Of a stretch of 64,000 nt of DNA, positions 33,702 through 42,260 are shown piece by piece (positions within the stretch are counted from its first letter, which is position 1; every line of letters starts with the position of its first letter). Under the pieces are notes generated by a model that worked only from the letters and a program-made list of their open reading frames with translations, was not told the origin of the DNA and did no database searches. Source of the DNA: Actinomycetota bacterium (GTDB lineage: Bacteria > Actinomycetota > UBA4738 > HRBIN12); contig DASQWI010000021.1 of the NCBI GenBank assembly GCA_035640355.1, positions 1 through 64,000 on the forward strand. The letters are read 5' to 3'. The translations under genes and the position numbers were made by a program.

Positions 33702-34532
33702 TTGCGCCCCGCGGAGGTCGTTCGCCGCGCGACGGACTACCTCGAACGGCACGACGTCGAGAGTCCACGCGCGACCGCCGAGCAACTGATGATGCACGTG
33801 CTCGGGACGGATCGAGCCGGGCTCTTCTCGCGGACTCAGGGACTCGACGCTCGTGAGGCCAGGATGTACGGGCGAGCGATCTGTCAGCGGTGCACAGGAA
33901 CGCCGCTGCAGCACCTCACCGGACGGCAGGCGTTCCGACGTATCGAAGTCGAGGTTCGGCCGGGCGTGTTCGTCCCGCGCCCCGAGACCGAGGTCCTTGT
34001 CGAACACGCCCTCGGCGCAATCCGGGACTCCGAGGGACCGCTTGTCGCGGACGTCGGAACGGGGACCGGCGCGATCGCTCTCGCCATCAAGGACGAACGG
34101 CCGGACGCGAGGGTGTTCGCGACCGATCGCTCTGCGGAGGCGGTCGACCTGGCGCTGGCGAACGCTCGGCGGCTCCGAATCGATGTCGCGGTCCTCGAGG
34201 GTGACCTTCTCATGCCGCTGCCCGACGAGCTCCGGGGATGGTTCGACCTCGTCGTGAGCAATCCGCCGTACGTCACGCCGGAGGAGTACGAGGGTCTTCC
34301 GCCGGAGGTGAAGGCTGACCCGACGCTCGCCCTCCTCGGGGGACCCGAGGTGTACGAACGGCTCGCGGCCGAGGCGCTCCGATGGCTGCGGGACGGCGGC
34401 GTGCTCGCGGTCGAGGTCGGAAGCGCGTTCGGCGAGACCATCGCGGAGGTTTTCCGGGGATCGTTCATGGACGTTCGTGTGGCGCCAGATCTCGCTGGGC
34501 GCGATCGCGTGGTCATCGCCCGGAGGCCGTGA
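33702..34532 (+). CDS. prmC: Release factor glutamine methyltransferase
   Basis: SAM-dependent N5-glutamine methyltransferase, 276 aa, acting on the GGQ motif of release factors. The N-terminal helical domain (RPAEVVRRATDYLERHDVES) is followed by the catalytic fold with FVPRPETEVLVE, VADVGTGTGAIALAI and the glutamine-binding NPPY in VVSNPPYVTPEEY. I chose TTG 33702, which has AGGAG 8 nt upstream and does not overlap prfA; GTG 33669 would add 11 residues and overlap prfA by 29 nt. Confidence 0.93.
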   Translation: MRPAEVVRRATDYLERHDVESPRATAEQLMMHVLGTDRAGLFSRTQGLDAREARMYGRAICQRCTGTPLQHLTGRQAFRRIEVEVRPGVFVPRPETEVLVEHALGAIRDSEGPLVADVGTGTGAIALAIKDERPDARVFATDRSAEAVDLALANARRLRIDVAVLEGDLLMPLPDELRGWFDLVVSNPPYVTPEEYEGLPPEVKADPTLALLGGPEVYERLAAEALRWLRDGGVLAVEVGSAFGETIAEVFRGSFMDVRVAPDLAGRDRVVIARRP

Positions 34533-35128
34533 CGGACCCGATCCGTGACGCGGCGGACGCCGCGGTGAGCGGTGAGCTGATCGTCGTTCCCACCGACACC
34601 GTGTACGGCATCGGGACATGTCCCGACGACCCGGCGGCTACCGCCCGCGTGTTCGAGGCGAAGTCGCGGCCATCTGACCTCGAGCTTCCGGTGCTCGTGC
34701 CGTCGCTGACGGCGGCGAAGCAGATCGCATCGTTCGACGAGCCAGCGTTGCGTCTGGCGACGCGGTTCTGGGCGGGGGCCTTGACGTTGATCCTTCCCCG
34801 GACGGAGTTGTCTCGAGGCTGGGAGCTCGGCGGGAACGCCGAGACGATCGGCGTTCGGATGCCCCATCATCCGCTCGCGCTGGCTGTGCTCACGTTGACG
34901 GGACCGCTCGCGGTGACGAGCGCCAATCGCTCGGGTGAGTCGACGCCGGCGGCGTGCGACGGCGTCCGGGCGGTGTTCGGCGATCGCGTGGCCGTTTACC
35001 TCTGCGATAGCTCTCCGGTCGATGGCCGGGCGTCGACCGTCGTGGATTTGACCGGCGGCGAGCCTCGGTTCCTTCGCGTCGGTGCCCTCGCCGAGAGTGC
35101 CGTGGTCCACGCTCTGTCGGAAGCGTGA
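34529..35128 (+). CDS. tsaC: L-threonylcarbamoyladenylate synthase (Sua5/YciO/YrdC)
   Basis: 199 aa enzyme making threonylcarbamoyl-AMP for the t6A37 tRNA modification. Family motifs: VVPTDTVYGIG (nucleotide/threonine site, about 19-29), AKSRP and LPVLVPS, FWAGALTLIL, VGVRMPHHPL-like IGVRMPHHPLA, and VTSANRSGE. It lacks the C-terminal Sua5 domain, as in TsaC. The GTG start overlaps the prmC stop (GTGA). Position after prfA-prmC is conserved widely. Confidence 0.93.
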   Translation: MTDPIRDAADAAVSGELIVVPTDTVYGIGTCPDDPAATARVFEAKSRPSDLELPVLVPSLTAAKQIASFDEPALRLATRFWAGALTLILPRTELSRGWELGGNAETIGVRMPHHPLALAVLTLTGPLAVTSANRSGESTPAACDGVRAVFGDRVAVYLCDSSPVDGRASTVVDLTGGEPRFLRVGALAESAVVHALSEA

Positions 35129-35145
35129 AGGCGGGGGTTCGCCGG

Positions 35146-35151
35146 TACACT
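35146..35151 (+). promoter_or_regulatory. -10 hexamer TACACT, LMW phosphatase gene
   Basis: TACACT lies 10 nt before the GTG at 35162, in the 33 nt gap after tsaC. Confidence 0.4.
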
Positions 35152-35161
35152 CCCGAACCTC

Positions 35162-35782
35162 GTGGCATCGATCCTCGTCGTCTGCACGGGCAACGTGTGC
35201 CGTTCGCCGATCGCCGAGGCGATCCTGCGCTCGACGCTCCGGGAGCGCCTCGGAGAGAGCGCACCATCGGTCGCGTCGGCCGGAACGTCGGGATGGGCCG
35301 GCTCGCTCGCCGAGGACGGGTCGATCGTCGCAGCGGCCGAGCGAGGCTTCCAACTCGCGGCACATCGCGGGCGCAGGTTGCACGAACGCGACCTGTCCGA
35401 CGCGGAGTTGGTGATCGCCATGTCGAGCGAACATCGCGATCACGTCGAAGACCTTCATCCGCGTGCCGCGTCGCGCACGTTCACGCTCAAGGAGATCGTG
35501 CGCCTCCTCGAACGGATCCCCTCGCGAGAGCATCCGTCGGCGGGCGAACGGGCCGTCGATCCGCATGCGACGCTGCGCGACCTCGTCGAGCGCGCCGACG
35601 AGCTCCGGCGTGCGGGCGATCTCGGCAATCCGGCGGACGAGGGAATCATCGATCCCCTCGGCATGCCGCTCGCGACCTATCGGGCAGTGGCGGCGGAGCT
35701 CGAAGAGTGGTGCGTCCGGCTGGTGGACGCCATGTTCGGTCCCGCGCCGGTCCGGGCGGCATCGATCTCGGATCCGGACTGA
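35162..35782 (+). CDS. Low-molecular-weight protein-tyrosine phosphatase family protein
   Basis: 206 aa. The phosphate-binding loop CTGNVCRSP places nucleophile Cys8 and Arg14 in the C-x5-R pattern at the N-terminus, and the general-acid Asp lies in IIDPLGMPLATY. The protein is longer than the usual 150 aa because of a helical insert (about 110-155). Substrate could be phosphotyrosine proteins or arsenate-like/phospho-arginine targets; not decidable. GTG start with a TACACT hexamer upstream; stop overlaps the rpiB start by 1 nt. Confidence 0.85.
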   Translation: MASILVVCTGNVCRSPIAEAILRSTLRERLGESAPSVASAGTSGWAGSLAEDGSIVAAAERGFQLAAHRGRRLHERDLSDAELVIAMSSEHRDHVEDLHPRAASRTFTLKEIVRLLERIPSREHPSAGERAVDPHATLRDLVERADELRRAGDLGNPADEGIIDPLGMPLATYRAVAAELEEWCVRLVDAMFGPAPVRAASISDPD

Positions 35783-36228
35783 TGCGCGTCTCGATGGGGA
35801 GCGACCACGCGGGGTATCTGTTGAAAGAGGAGCTGAAGACGTTCCTCCGGACAGAGGGGCACCAGGTGCTCGACGTCGGAACGGATTCCGAGGAGACGGT
35901 GGACTACCCGGACTTCTGCGCCGCGGCCGCGCGCGCGGTCATCGACGGCCGCGCGGACCGCGCGATCGTCCTCGGCGGCTCCGGGCAGGGTGAGCAGCTC
36001 GCCGCGAACAAGGTCAGAGGTACGCGCGCCGCCCTGTGCAATGACCTCCACCTCGCGCAGCTCTCGCGCCGTCACAATGACGCGAACGTGCTGGCGATGG
36101 GGGGCCGCATCGTCGCCACCGAGCTCGCCAAGGAGATCGTGAAGCTGTGGCTCGCGACGCCGTTCGACGGCGGCCGTCACGCGAAGAGGCTCGAGCAGAT
36201 CGCCGAGATCGAACGCGGAGAACGATGA
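35782..36228 (+). CDS. rpiB: Ribose-5-phosphate isomerase B
   Basis: 148 aa isomerase interconverting ribose 5-phosphate and ribulose 5-phosphate. SDHAGYLLKEEL is the N-terminal active-site motif. The catalytic base loop reads GGSGQGEQLAANK: Glu replaces the Cys of the E. coli enzyme, as in mycobacterial RpiB. ALCNDLHLAQLSRRHNDANVLAMGGR is the anion-binding part. Start ATG shares one base with the preceding stop; glyA follows after 1 nt. Confidence 0.94.
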   Translation: MRVSMGSDHAGYLLKEELKTFLRTEGHQVLDVGTDSEETVDYPDFCAAAARAVIDGRADRAIVLGGSGQGEQLAANKVRGTRAALCNDLHLAQLSRRHNDANVLAMGGRIVATELAKEIVKLWLATPFDGGRHAKRLEQIAEIERGER

Positions 36229-36229
36229 G

Positions 36230-37498
36230 ATGACGAACGACTTCGTCGCCGACTGGGACGCACTGGCGGAGACGGATCCCGACGTCGCCGGTGCCATCGC
36301 CAACGAGGTGAACCGGGAGCGCTCGACGCTCCGGCTGATCGCGTCGGAGAACTATGCGAGCCCCGCCGTCCTCGCCGCGCAGGCGTCGACGATGAACAAC
36401 AAGTACGCCGAGGGGTATCCGGGCCGTCGCTACTACGGCGGGTGCGAATTCGTGGACGTTGTGGAGACGCTGGCGATCGAACGAGCGAAGCGCCTGTTTG
36501 GAGCGGACCATGCGAACGTGCAGCCGCACGCCGGAGCGCAGGCCAACCTGGCCGTGTTCGGTGCGTTCCTTGAGCCGAGGTCCGACGACAAGGTGCTCGG
36601 CCTGGTGCTCGCGCACGGAGGGCATCTGACCCACGGGTCGCCGGTGAACGTGTCGGGAAAGTGGTTCAACTTCGTCGGGTACGAGGTCGACCCCGAGACC
36701 GAGCAGCTCGACTACGACCGGATCCGCGATCTGGCCAAGCAGCAGCGACCGAAGATCGTCCTGGCCGGGTTCACGGCGTATCCGCGCGTCATCGACTGGG
36801 TGGCGTTCCGCAGCATCGCCGACGATGTCGGCGCGCTCCTGTGGGTCGACGCGTCGCATTTCATCGGGCTCTGCGCGGGTGGCGCCTACCCCAGCCCCGT
36901 TCCGTTCGCTGACGTGGTGACGTTCACGACGCACAAGACGCTCCGCGGCCCCCGAGGGGCCATCGTCCTGTCCAAGGAGGAGCACGCCAAGGCGATCGAC
37001 AAGGCCGTTTTCCCGATGATGCAGGGAGGGCCGCTCGAGCACGTCGTCGCGGCGAAGGCCGTCTGCCTGCAGGAGGCGATGAGCCCGGATTTCGCCGAGT
37101 ACGCCGCCCGCGTGGTCCGTTCCGCGCGGTCGCTTGCGCAGGGCCTCGCGGACGAGGGCATCCGCGTCGTGTCGGGCGGAACCGACTCGCACCTCGCGCT
37201 GTGCGACGTTCGCCCGGTCGGCTTGGGCGGCAAGGAGGCCGAGGCCGTCTGCGACGACGTCGGCATCGCCATCAACAAGAACGGCATCCCCTTCGACCCG
37301 ATGCCGCCGCTGGATCCGTCGGGCATCCGCGTGGGGACACCGGGCCCGGCGACACTGGGGATGGACGAGCCCGAGATGAAGGAGGTCGCGAGCATCATCG
37401 GCGAGGCGCTCAGGAACCGGACCGATGGGCGCGTCAAGGAGCTGTGCCGCGCTCGCGTCGGCGAGCTCATGAACCGCTTCCCGGTCTATCCGGGCTAA
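36230..37498 (+). CDS. glyA: Serine hydroxymethyltransferase
   Basis: PLP enzyme, 422 aa, interconverting serine and glycine with tetrahydrofolate. LIASENYASPAVLAAQ, YAEGYPGRRYYGGCEFVD, HGGHLTHGSPVN and the PLP-Lys segment TTHKTLRGPRGA are present. Some usually fixed positions differ: the Asp/His loop reads VDASHFIGLCAGG (commonly VDMAHIAGLVAAG) and the C-terminal loop reads GTPGPATLGM where RGF is usual. Asp, His, Lys and the substrate Arg (SGIRVGT) are kept, so activity is expected. Probably the last gene of the tsaC-rpiB stretch. Confidence 0.93.
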   Translation: MTNDFVADWDALAETDPDVAGAIANEVNRERSTLRLIASENYASPAVLAAQASTMNNKYAEGYPGRRYYGGCEFVDVVETLAIERAKRLFGADHANVQPHAGAQANLAVFGAFLEPRSDDKVLGLVLAHGGHLTHGSPVNVSGKWFNFVGYEVDPETEQLDYDRIRDLAKQQRPKIVLAGFTAYPRVIDWVAFRSIADDVGALLWVDASHFIGLCAGGAYPSPVPFADVVTFTTHKTLRGPRGAIVLSKEEHAKAIDKAVFPMMQGGPLEHVVAAKAVCLQEAMSPDFAEYAARVVRSARSLAQGLADEGIRVVSGGTDSHLALCDVRPVGLGGKEAEAVCDDVGIAINKNGIPFDPMPPLDPSGIRVGTPGPATLGMDEPEMKEVASIIGEALRNRTDGRVKELCRARVGELMNRFPVYPG

Positions 37499-37541
37499 CC
37501 CGCGAGCGCCACGCGTCGGGCGCCGCCGATACGACAGGCGG

Positions 37542-37547
37542 TAGCAT
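37542..37547 (+). promoter_or_regulatory. -10 hexamer TAGCAT, wecA-like gene
   Basis: TAGCAT lies 8 nt before the GTG start at 37556. A short GGAGG also overlaps the start region (37551-37555), so both leaderless and SD initiation are possible. Confidence 0.35.
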
Positions 37548-37555
37548 CGCCGGAG

Positions 37556-38773
37556 GTGGGCTCTTACCTGCTCGTCTTCGCGATCACGGCGATCGTGACG
37601 TTCGCGGTCACGCCGCTCGTTCGAGCCCTCTCCAGCGGCCTCGGGTGGATCGACCGGCCGTCCGATCGCAAGATGCATCCCAAGCCGACGCCCACGGCGG
37701 GGGGGATCGGCATCTGGATCGGGCTGTCTGCGGGTCTGATCGCCTCGAGGTTCGTACCGTTCCTTCGAAATCTGTTCGACACGGGTTCCGATCTCGACGC
37801 CGTCGCAATCGCCGGCACGGCGATCGTCGTGCTCGGCGTGATCGACGACACACGGGGGGTGTCGGCGCTCGGCAAGCTCGCCGGTCAGGTGCTGATCGCC
37901 GGCGTGCTCGTGCTGATCGGCGTGCAGTTCATCTGGTTCTACTTCCCCGGCCAGGGGTTGCTCTCGCTCTCCCCGGACATCGCCGTCCCCCTCACGATCA
38001 TCTGGGTGGTGCTGATGGTGAACGCCGTCAACCTGATCGACGGGCTGGACGGGCTCGCGGCCGGGATCGTGGCCATCGCCGCGATCGCGTTCTTCGCGTA
38101 CATCGCGTGGTCGCCGCAGGGCAACGCCATCGAGGCCTCGTCGGCGGCTCTACTCGCGGTGATCGCCGCTGGCGCCGCGATCGGCTTCCTTCCGTGGAAC
38201 TTCTACCCCGCCAAGATCTTCATGGGCGATTCGGGCGCGCTTCTGTTGGGGCTGGTATTGGCGGTCGCGACGATCTCGGGCGCCGTGCGGAACCTGAACG
38301 GACCCCCGGAGGAAACGAGCGGCGCGCTGGCGGCGATCGTGATCCCCATCACGCTGCCGCTGCTCGTCCTGTCGATCGCGCTCCTCGACGTCGTGCTGGC
38401 GGTCATCCGGAGGATGCGGCGCGGTATCGGCATCGGGCACGCCGACAAGGAGCACATCCATCACCGATTGATGGACATCGGCCACACGCACCGTCAGGCG
38501 GTGTTGCTGATGTATCTGTGGAGCGCGCTCATCTCGGGATCCGCGCTGGTCATCGCCTTCATCGACGGCACGTTGATGGTGGGCGCGATCGTCGGGGCTG
38601 CGGTGATAGTCGCCGCCGTCCTCCCCAGGCTCATCCGCGACCGCTCTCCGCGGGGGAGCGATCGCCCCCTCGAGGGGAACGGAGCCGGAACGCCCGTCAC
38701 CGCGGTGGCCGCCCGCGCGGATCGGCCGCCGCCACGCCCCGCCCGTCGGGATCGGGCGCCGGGCGCTTCCTGA
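37556..38773 (+). CDS. wecA: Undecaprenyl-phosphate GlcNAc-1-phosphate transferase (WecA/TagO type)
   Basis: Polytopic membrane enzyme, 405 aa, with about ten to eleven helices. It transfers a sugar-1-phosphate to the lipid carrier to begin cell-wall glycopolymer synthesis. Catalytic motifs: HPKPTPTAGGIGI, VIDDTRG, NAVNLIDGLDGLAAG, KIFMGDSGALLLG and the sugar-specificity loop HIHHRLMDIGHTHRQ. The C-terminal 45 residues are Arg/Pro-rich and likely cytoplasmic. Start GTG 37556. In actinobacteria this gene normally directly precedes the atp operon; here a 4-gene ABC transporter lies between. Confidence 0.9.
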   Translation: MGSYLLVFAITAIVTFAVTPLVRALSSGLGWIDRPSDRKMHPKPTPTAGGIGIWIGLSAGLIASRFVPFLRNLFDTGSDLDAVAIAGTAIVVLGVIDDTRGVSALGKLAGQVLIAGVLVLIGVQFIWFYFPGQGLLSLSPDIAVPLTIIWVVLMVNAVNLIDGLDGLAAGIVAIAAIAFFAYIAWSPQGNAIEASSAALLAVIAAGAAIGFLPWNFYPAKIFMGDSGALLLGLVLAVATISGAVRNLNGPPEETSGALAAIVIPITLPLLVLSIALLDVVLAVIRRMRRGIGIGHADKEHIHHRLMDIGHTHRQAVLLMYLWSALISGSALVIAFIDGTLMVGAIVGAAVIVAAVLPRLIRDRSPRGSDRPLEGNGAGTPVTAVAARADRPPPRPARRDRAPGAS

Positions 38774-38885
38774 CGCAACGCCTCGGCGACTCGGGACATC
38801 CGAGGTCCGTCGGTGCGGCGTAATACGTCATAATCGCGGTCCGAACGAGGCCGGATCCACGCGGCGTCGAAACCAGGGAGGCGCA

Positions 38886-40013
38886 TTGGCCGAGGTTGAC
38901 GTTCGGCTGGAGCGTGTCACCAAGGACTTCGGCGAGACGATCGCCGTCGACGATCTCTCCCTTGACATCGCCGTCGGCGAGTTCTTCAGCATGCTCGGAC
39001 CGTCGGGTTGCGGCAAGACGACGACGCTTCGGATGATCGGCGGGTTCGAGGAGCCGACGCGGGGCACGATCTACCTGCGCGGCCGCGACGTCACCGATCA
39101 GCCGCCTCACAAGCGCGACGTCAACACGGTCTTCCAGTCGTACGCGCTGTTCCCGCACCTGAACGTGTTCGAGAACGTCGCGTTCGGCCTCAGGCGGCGG
39201 AAGGTGCCGGGCGACGAGATCGACGCGCGCGTGCGGAACGCGTTGAAGCTCGTCGATCTGGAGGGCTTCGACAAGCGTAAACCCGGTCAGATGTCCGGAG
39301 GTCAACAGCAACGGGTTGCGCTGGCGCGGGCACTCGTGAACGAGCCCCAGGTTCTCCTGCTCGACGAGCCGCTCGGCGCGCTGGATCTGAAGCTCCGCAA
39401 GCAGATGCAGCTGGAGCTGAAACGGATCCAACAGGAGGTCGGCATCACGTTCATCTACGTGACGCACGATCAGGAGGAGGCGATGACGATGTCTGATCGC
39501 CTCGCCGTGATGCGCAACGGGCGGATCGAGCAGGTAGGACCACCAGAGGAGGTCTACGAGAACCCGCAGACGCAGTTCGTCGCCGGGTTCCTCGGCGCAT
39601 CGAACTTGCTGGAGGGCGAGCTCAAGGAGCAGCGGAACGGCACGACGTCGGTCCTGTTGCAGGGCGGAGATGTCGTCCACATGCCGACTGATCGGGCGCC
39701 GTTTCACACGGGCGTCGACGTGCTCGTGGGCGTCCGCCCGGAGAAGATCACCATCGCGCCGGAGAACGGCCCCGAGCCGGTCTCCGACTGGAACTCCGTC
39801 ACCGGCCTGCTCCGGATGTCCACCTACATCGGCGTGAGCCACCAGTTCAAGGTGGAGGGGCCGGGCGGGCACGAGTTGACCGTCTGGGTCCAGAACCTGG
39901 GCTCAACCCCGGCCCCGAGGCCTGGCGAGCGCGTACGTCTTTCGTGGCAGCGAGAGCACACGTTCGCCGTTCTTCCGCAGGAAGGTGTGTCGATCGAGGA
40001 GGAAGAGGAATGA
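38886..40013 (+). CDS. potA: ABC transporter ATP-binding protein, PotA-like (cluster 2)
   Basis: 375 aa ATPase of the second polyamine-type importer. Walker A GPSGCGKTT, Q-loop VFQSYALFPHL, signature MSGGQQQR, Walker B VLLLDEPLGALD and switch YVTHDQEEA are present, then a TOBE domain from about residue 240 (VGVRPEKITIA). Start TTG 38886 has an excellent GGGAGG 6-7 nt upstream. It overlaps the receptor gene by ATGA. The acidic run at the C-terminus (EEEEE) is unusual. An AT-richer patch at 38821-38834 upstream may hold the promoter. Confidence 0.92.
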   Translation: MAEVDVRLERVTKDFGETIAVDDLSLDIAVGEFFSMLGPSGCGKTTTLRMIGGFEEPTRGTIYLRGRDVTDQPPHKRDVNTVFQSYALFPHLNVFENVAFGLRRRKVPGDEIDARVRNALKLVDLEGFDKRKPGQMSGGQQQRVALARALVNEPQVLLLDEPLGALDLKLRKQMQLELKRIQQEVGITFIYVTHDQEEAMTMSDRLAVMRNGRIEQVGPPEEVYENPQTQFVAGFLGASNLLEGELKEQRNGTTSVLLQGGDVVHMPTDRAPFHTGVDVLVGVRPEKITIAPENGPEPVSDWNSVTGLLRMSTYIGVSHQFKVEGPGGHELTVWVQNLGSTPAPRPGERVRLSWQREHTFAVLPQEGVSIEEEEE

Positions 40014-41314
40014 CCGAACGAGGTGATCGGATCGTCGATCCCGCGATGATGCACGAGGTAATGCGGCGGCGCCTGACCCGGCGGAGCGTCCTCAAGGGCG
40101 CCGGAACCGGCATCGCCGGGTTCAGTCTCGCCTCGTTCCTCGCCGCGTGCGGTGGTGGCGACGGCGGGACCGGCGGTGACGGCGGGAACGGCGGGTTGGA
40201 CGTGGGGCAGATCTACTCCGGTGAACCGGGCGACTTGGTCAACTTCGCGAACTGGCCGGCCTACATGGACCAGGCCAAGAACAACGAGGGGGAGGTGTTC
40301 CACCCGACGCTGCGCACGTTCACCCAACAGACCGGCATCCAGGTCAACTACGAGGACGTCATCAACGACAATGCGGAATTCTTCGGTCGTCTGCAGCCGC
40401 TCCTCGCCGCGGGGGACGATCCCGGCTGGGACATCATCGTGATCACGAACGGGCGGTACTTCACGACCCTCGTGGCGAACAACTGGGTCTACCCGCTCGA
40501 TCCCGATCGGCGACCGAACTTCGACACGAACGCGGCGAGCTGGGCGAAAGACCCGTTCTACGACCCCGGCAACACCCACGGGATGCCGTGGCAGTCGGGG
40601 ATCACCGGGATCTTCTACAACGGCGAGCTCGTGGACGGCGAGCTCACGAAGATGGACGACCTGGCGAATCCGGACAAGGTGGGAACGAACAGCATCGGGA
40701 TGCTCGAGGGCGACATGCCCGACTGGGTCATGATCAACCTGGGCATCGACCCGACGGAGTCCGGGCCGGAGGAGTGGCGCGAGGCCGCCGACTGGCTCCG
40801 GATGCAGCAGGAGTCCGGGACCGTGCGGGCGTACTACGGAAACGACTATCTCCCCGAGATGCAACAGGGCAATCTCAATGCCGGGATGGCGTGGTCGGGC
40901 GACGTCCTGTACTCGAACGTCTGGCTCGGGATCGACGTGCACTTCGTATTCCCCGAGGGTGGTGCGCTCCTGTGGATCGACAACATGATGGTCCCGGCCG
41001 CCGCTCAGAACCCCGTTGGCGCGATGGAGGTAATGGACTTCTATTACGACCCCGAGAACGCCACGAAGCTGACGGAATGGGTGCTGTACATGTCGCCGGT
41101 CCCGGAAACACAACGTCTGATCGAGCAAGACGCTGCACGCGCAGAGGAGCAAGGGTTCAAGGGCTACGCGAACAAGCTCTACCAGACGGCTCGCAGCGAG
41201 TTCCTGTACCCGAGCGACGAGTTCATCTCGAGGACGTCGTTCGGGCGCGACCTGCGGACGCAGGAGGAGACGGAGGAGTGGGACTCGATCTTCCTGCCCA
41301 TCTCGCAAGGCTGA
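40010..41314 (+). CDS. potD: ABC transporter substrate-binding protein, PotD-like, Tat/lipoprotein signal (cluster 2)
   Basis: 434 aa receptor. The N-terminus combines a twin-arginine motif (LTRRSVLKG) with a lipobox (LAAC), so it is likely a Tat-exported lipoprotein. The mature part starts with a Gly/Asp-rich linker, then FANWPAYMD, QTGIQVNYEDVINDN, WDIIVITNGRY and GMPWQSGITGIFYN, typical of spermidine/putrescine-binding proteins. It differs in sequence from both receptors of cluster 1 and lacks their Cys pattern. Start ATG in the ATPase stop; the first permease follows after 19 nt. Confidence 0.92.
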   Translation: MTERGDRIVDPAMMHEVMRRRLTRRSVLKGAGTGIAGFSLASFLAACGGGDGGTGGDGGNGGLDVGQIYSGEPGDLVNFANWPAYMDQAKNNEGEVFHPTLRTFTQQTGIQVNYEDVINDNAEFFGRLQPLLAAGDDPGWDIIVITNGRYFTTLVANNWVYPLDPDRRPNFDTNAASWAKDPFYDPGNTHGMPWQSGITGIFYNGELVDGELTKMDDLANPDKVGTNSIGMLEGDMPDWVMINLGIDPTESGPEEWREAADWLRMQQESGTVRAYYGNDYLPEMQQGNLNAGMAWSGDVLYSNVWLGIDVHFVFPEGGALLWIDNMMVPAAAQNPVGAMEVMDFYYDPENATKLTEWVLYMSPVPETQRLIEQDAARAEEQGFKGYANKLYQTARSEFLYPSDEFISRTSFGRDLRTQEETEEWDSIFLPISQG

Positions 41315-41333
41315 TCCGAACGGGCGCTCCGGC

Positions 41334-42260
41334 GTGACGACGCAAGCCGTCGACACACCGGAGCGCGCCGAGGAGGCCCAGAGCCGAAGGCTCAGCGCTC
41401 GCCGCCGCCTCGTCCCGTACTTCCTGTTGACGCCCGGTGGGCTGTATCTCACCGTCTTCTTCCTGATCCCGCTGGCGATCATGGTCTACACGTCGTTGCA
41501 GAGCGGTGGGCTCCTCGCCGGCGGCTTCTCGTTCACGTGGGAGTTCGGCAACTACGCGGATGTCCTGGGCCAGTACGAGCGGCAGTTCATCAGGTCGATC
41601 CAGTACTCGGCGATCGTGACCGCCGTGGCGCTGATCCTCGCGTATCCGCTCGCGTACTGGATCGCGTTCTACGGAGACAAATGGAAGACGTCGTTGCTGC
41701 TGTTGATCCTGGCGCCGTTCTTCGTTTCGTTCATCATCCGCACGATCCAGTGGAAGTTCATCGTCGGCGACCACGGGCCGCTTCTTGGTTTCCTGAAGGC
41801 TGTCGGGCTCCTCCCTGACGAATTCCGCCTGTTGGCGACGCCGTTCGCGGTTATCGCGGGCATCACCTACAGCTTCCTGCCGTTCACGGCGTTGCCTCTC
41901 TACGTCTCGCTCGAGCGCATCGACAAACGTCTGGTCGAAGCGGCGAAGGACCTCTACGCGAGCCGGTGGCAGGCATTCCGCCGCGTGGTGTGGCCGCTAT
42001 CGCTACCCGGTGTGTTCGCGGCGTTCCTGCTGACGTTCGTTCCCGCGACGGGCGACTACGTGAACGCCGACGTGCTGGGCGGGCCGGGCACCACGATGAT
42101 CGGCAACATCATCCAGACGAAGTTCCTGACCGAGCTCAACTATCCGGATGCCGCGGCCCTGTCCGTCATCCTGATGGTGGCGATGCTCGTCCTTGCGACC
42201 CTCTACGCGCGGATTCTCGGGACGGAGGACGTTCAACGCGCGGCGGGAGCGCAGGCGTGA
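41334..42260 (+). CDS. potB: ABC transporter permease, PotB-like (cluster 2)
   Basis: 308 aa, about six helices (first near residues 30-55) and an EAA loop EAAKDLYASRWQAFRRVVWPLSLPG at about 202-226. FFVSFIIRTIQWKFIVGDHG is characteristic of PotB. GTG start at 41334. Its stop overlaps the start of the partner permease (GTGA). Confidence 0.92.
   Translation: MTTQAVDTPERAEEAQSRRLSARRRLVPYFLLTPGGLYLTVFFLIPLAIMVYTSLQSGGLLAGGFSFTWEFGNYADVLGQYERQFIRSIQYSAIVTAVALILAYPLAYWIAFYGDKWKTSLLLLILAPFFVSFIIRTIQWKFIVGDHGPLLGFLKAVGLLPDEFRLLATPFAVIAGITYSFLPFTALPLYVSLERIDKRLVEAAKDLYASRWQAFRRVVWPLSLPGVFAAFLLTFVPATGDYVNADVLGGPGTTMIGNIIQTKFLTELNYPDAAALSVILMVAMLVLATLYARILGTEDVQRAAGAQA

Noticed and set aside
35125-36228. 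Long plus-strand frame in the rpiB frame that covers the LMW phosphatase gene
   Set aside because: Only its end (from ATG 35782) encodes RpiB; the first part is out of frame with the phosphatase, whose CTGNVCRSP motif is unmistakable.
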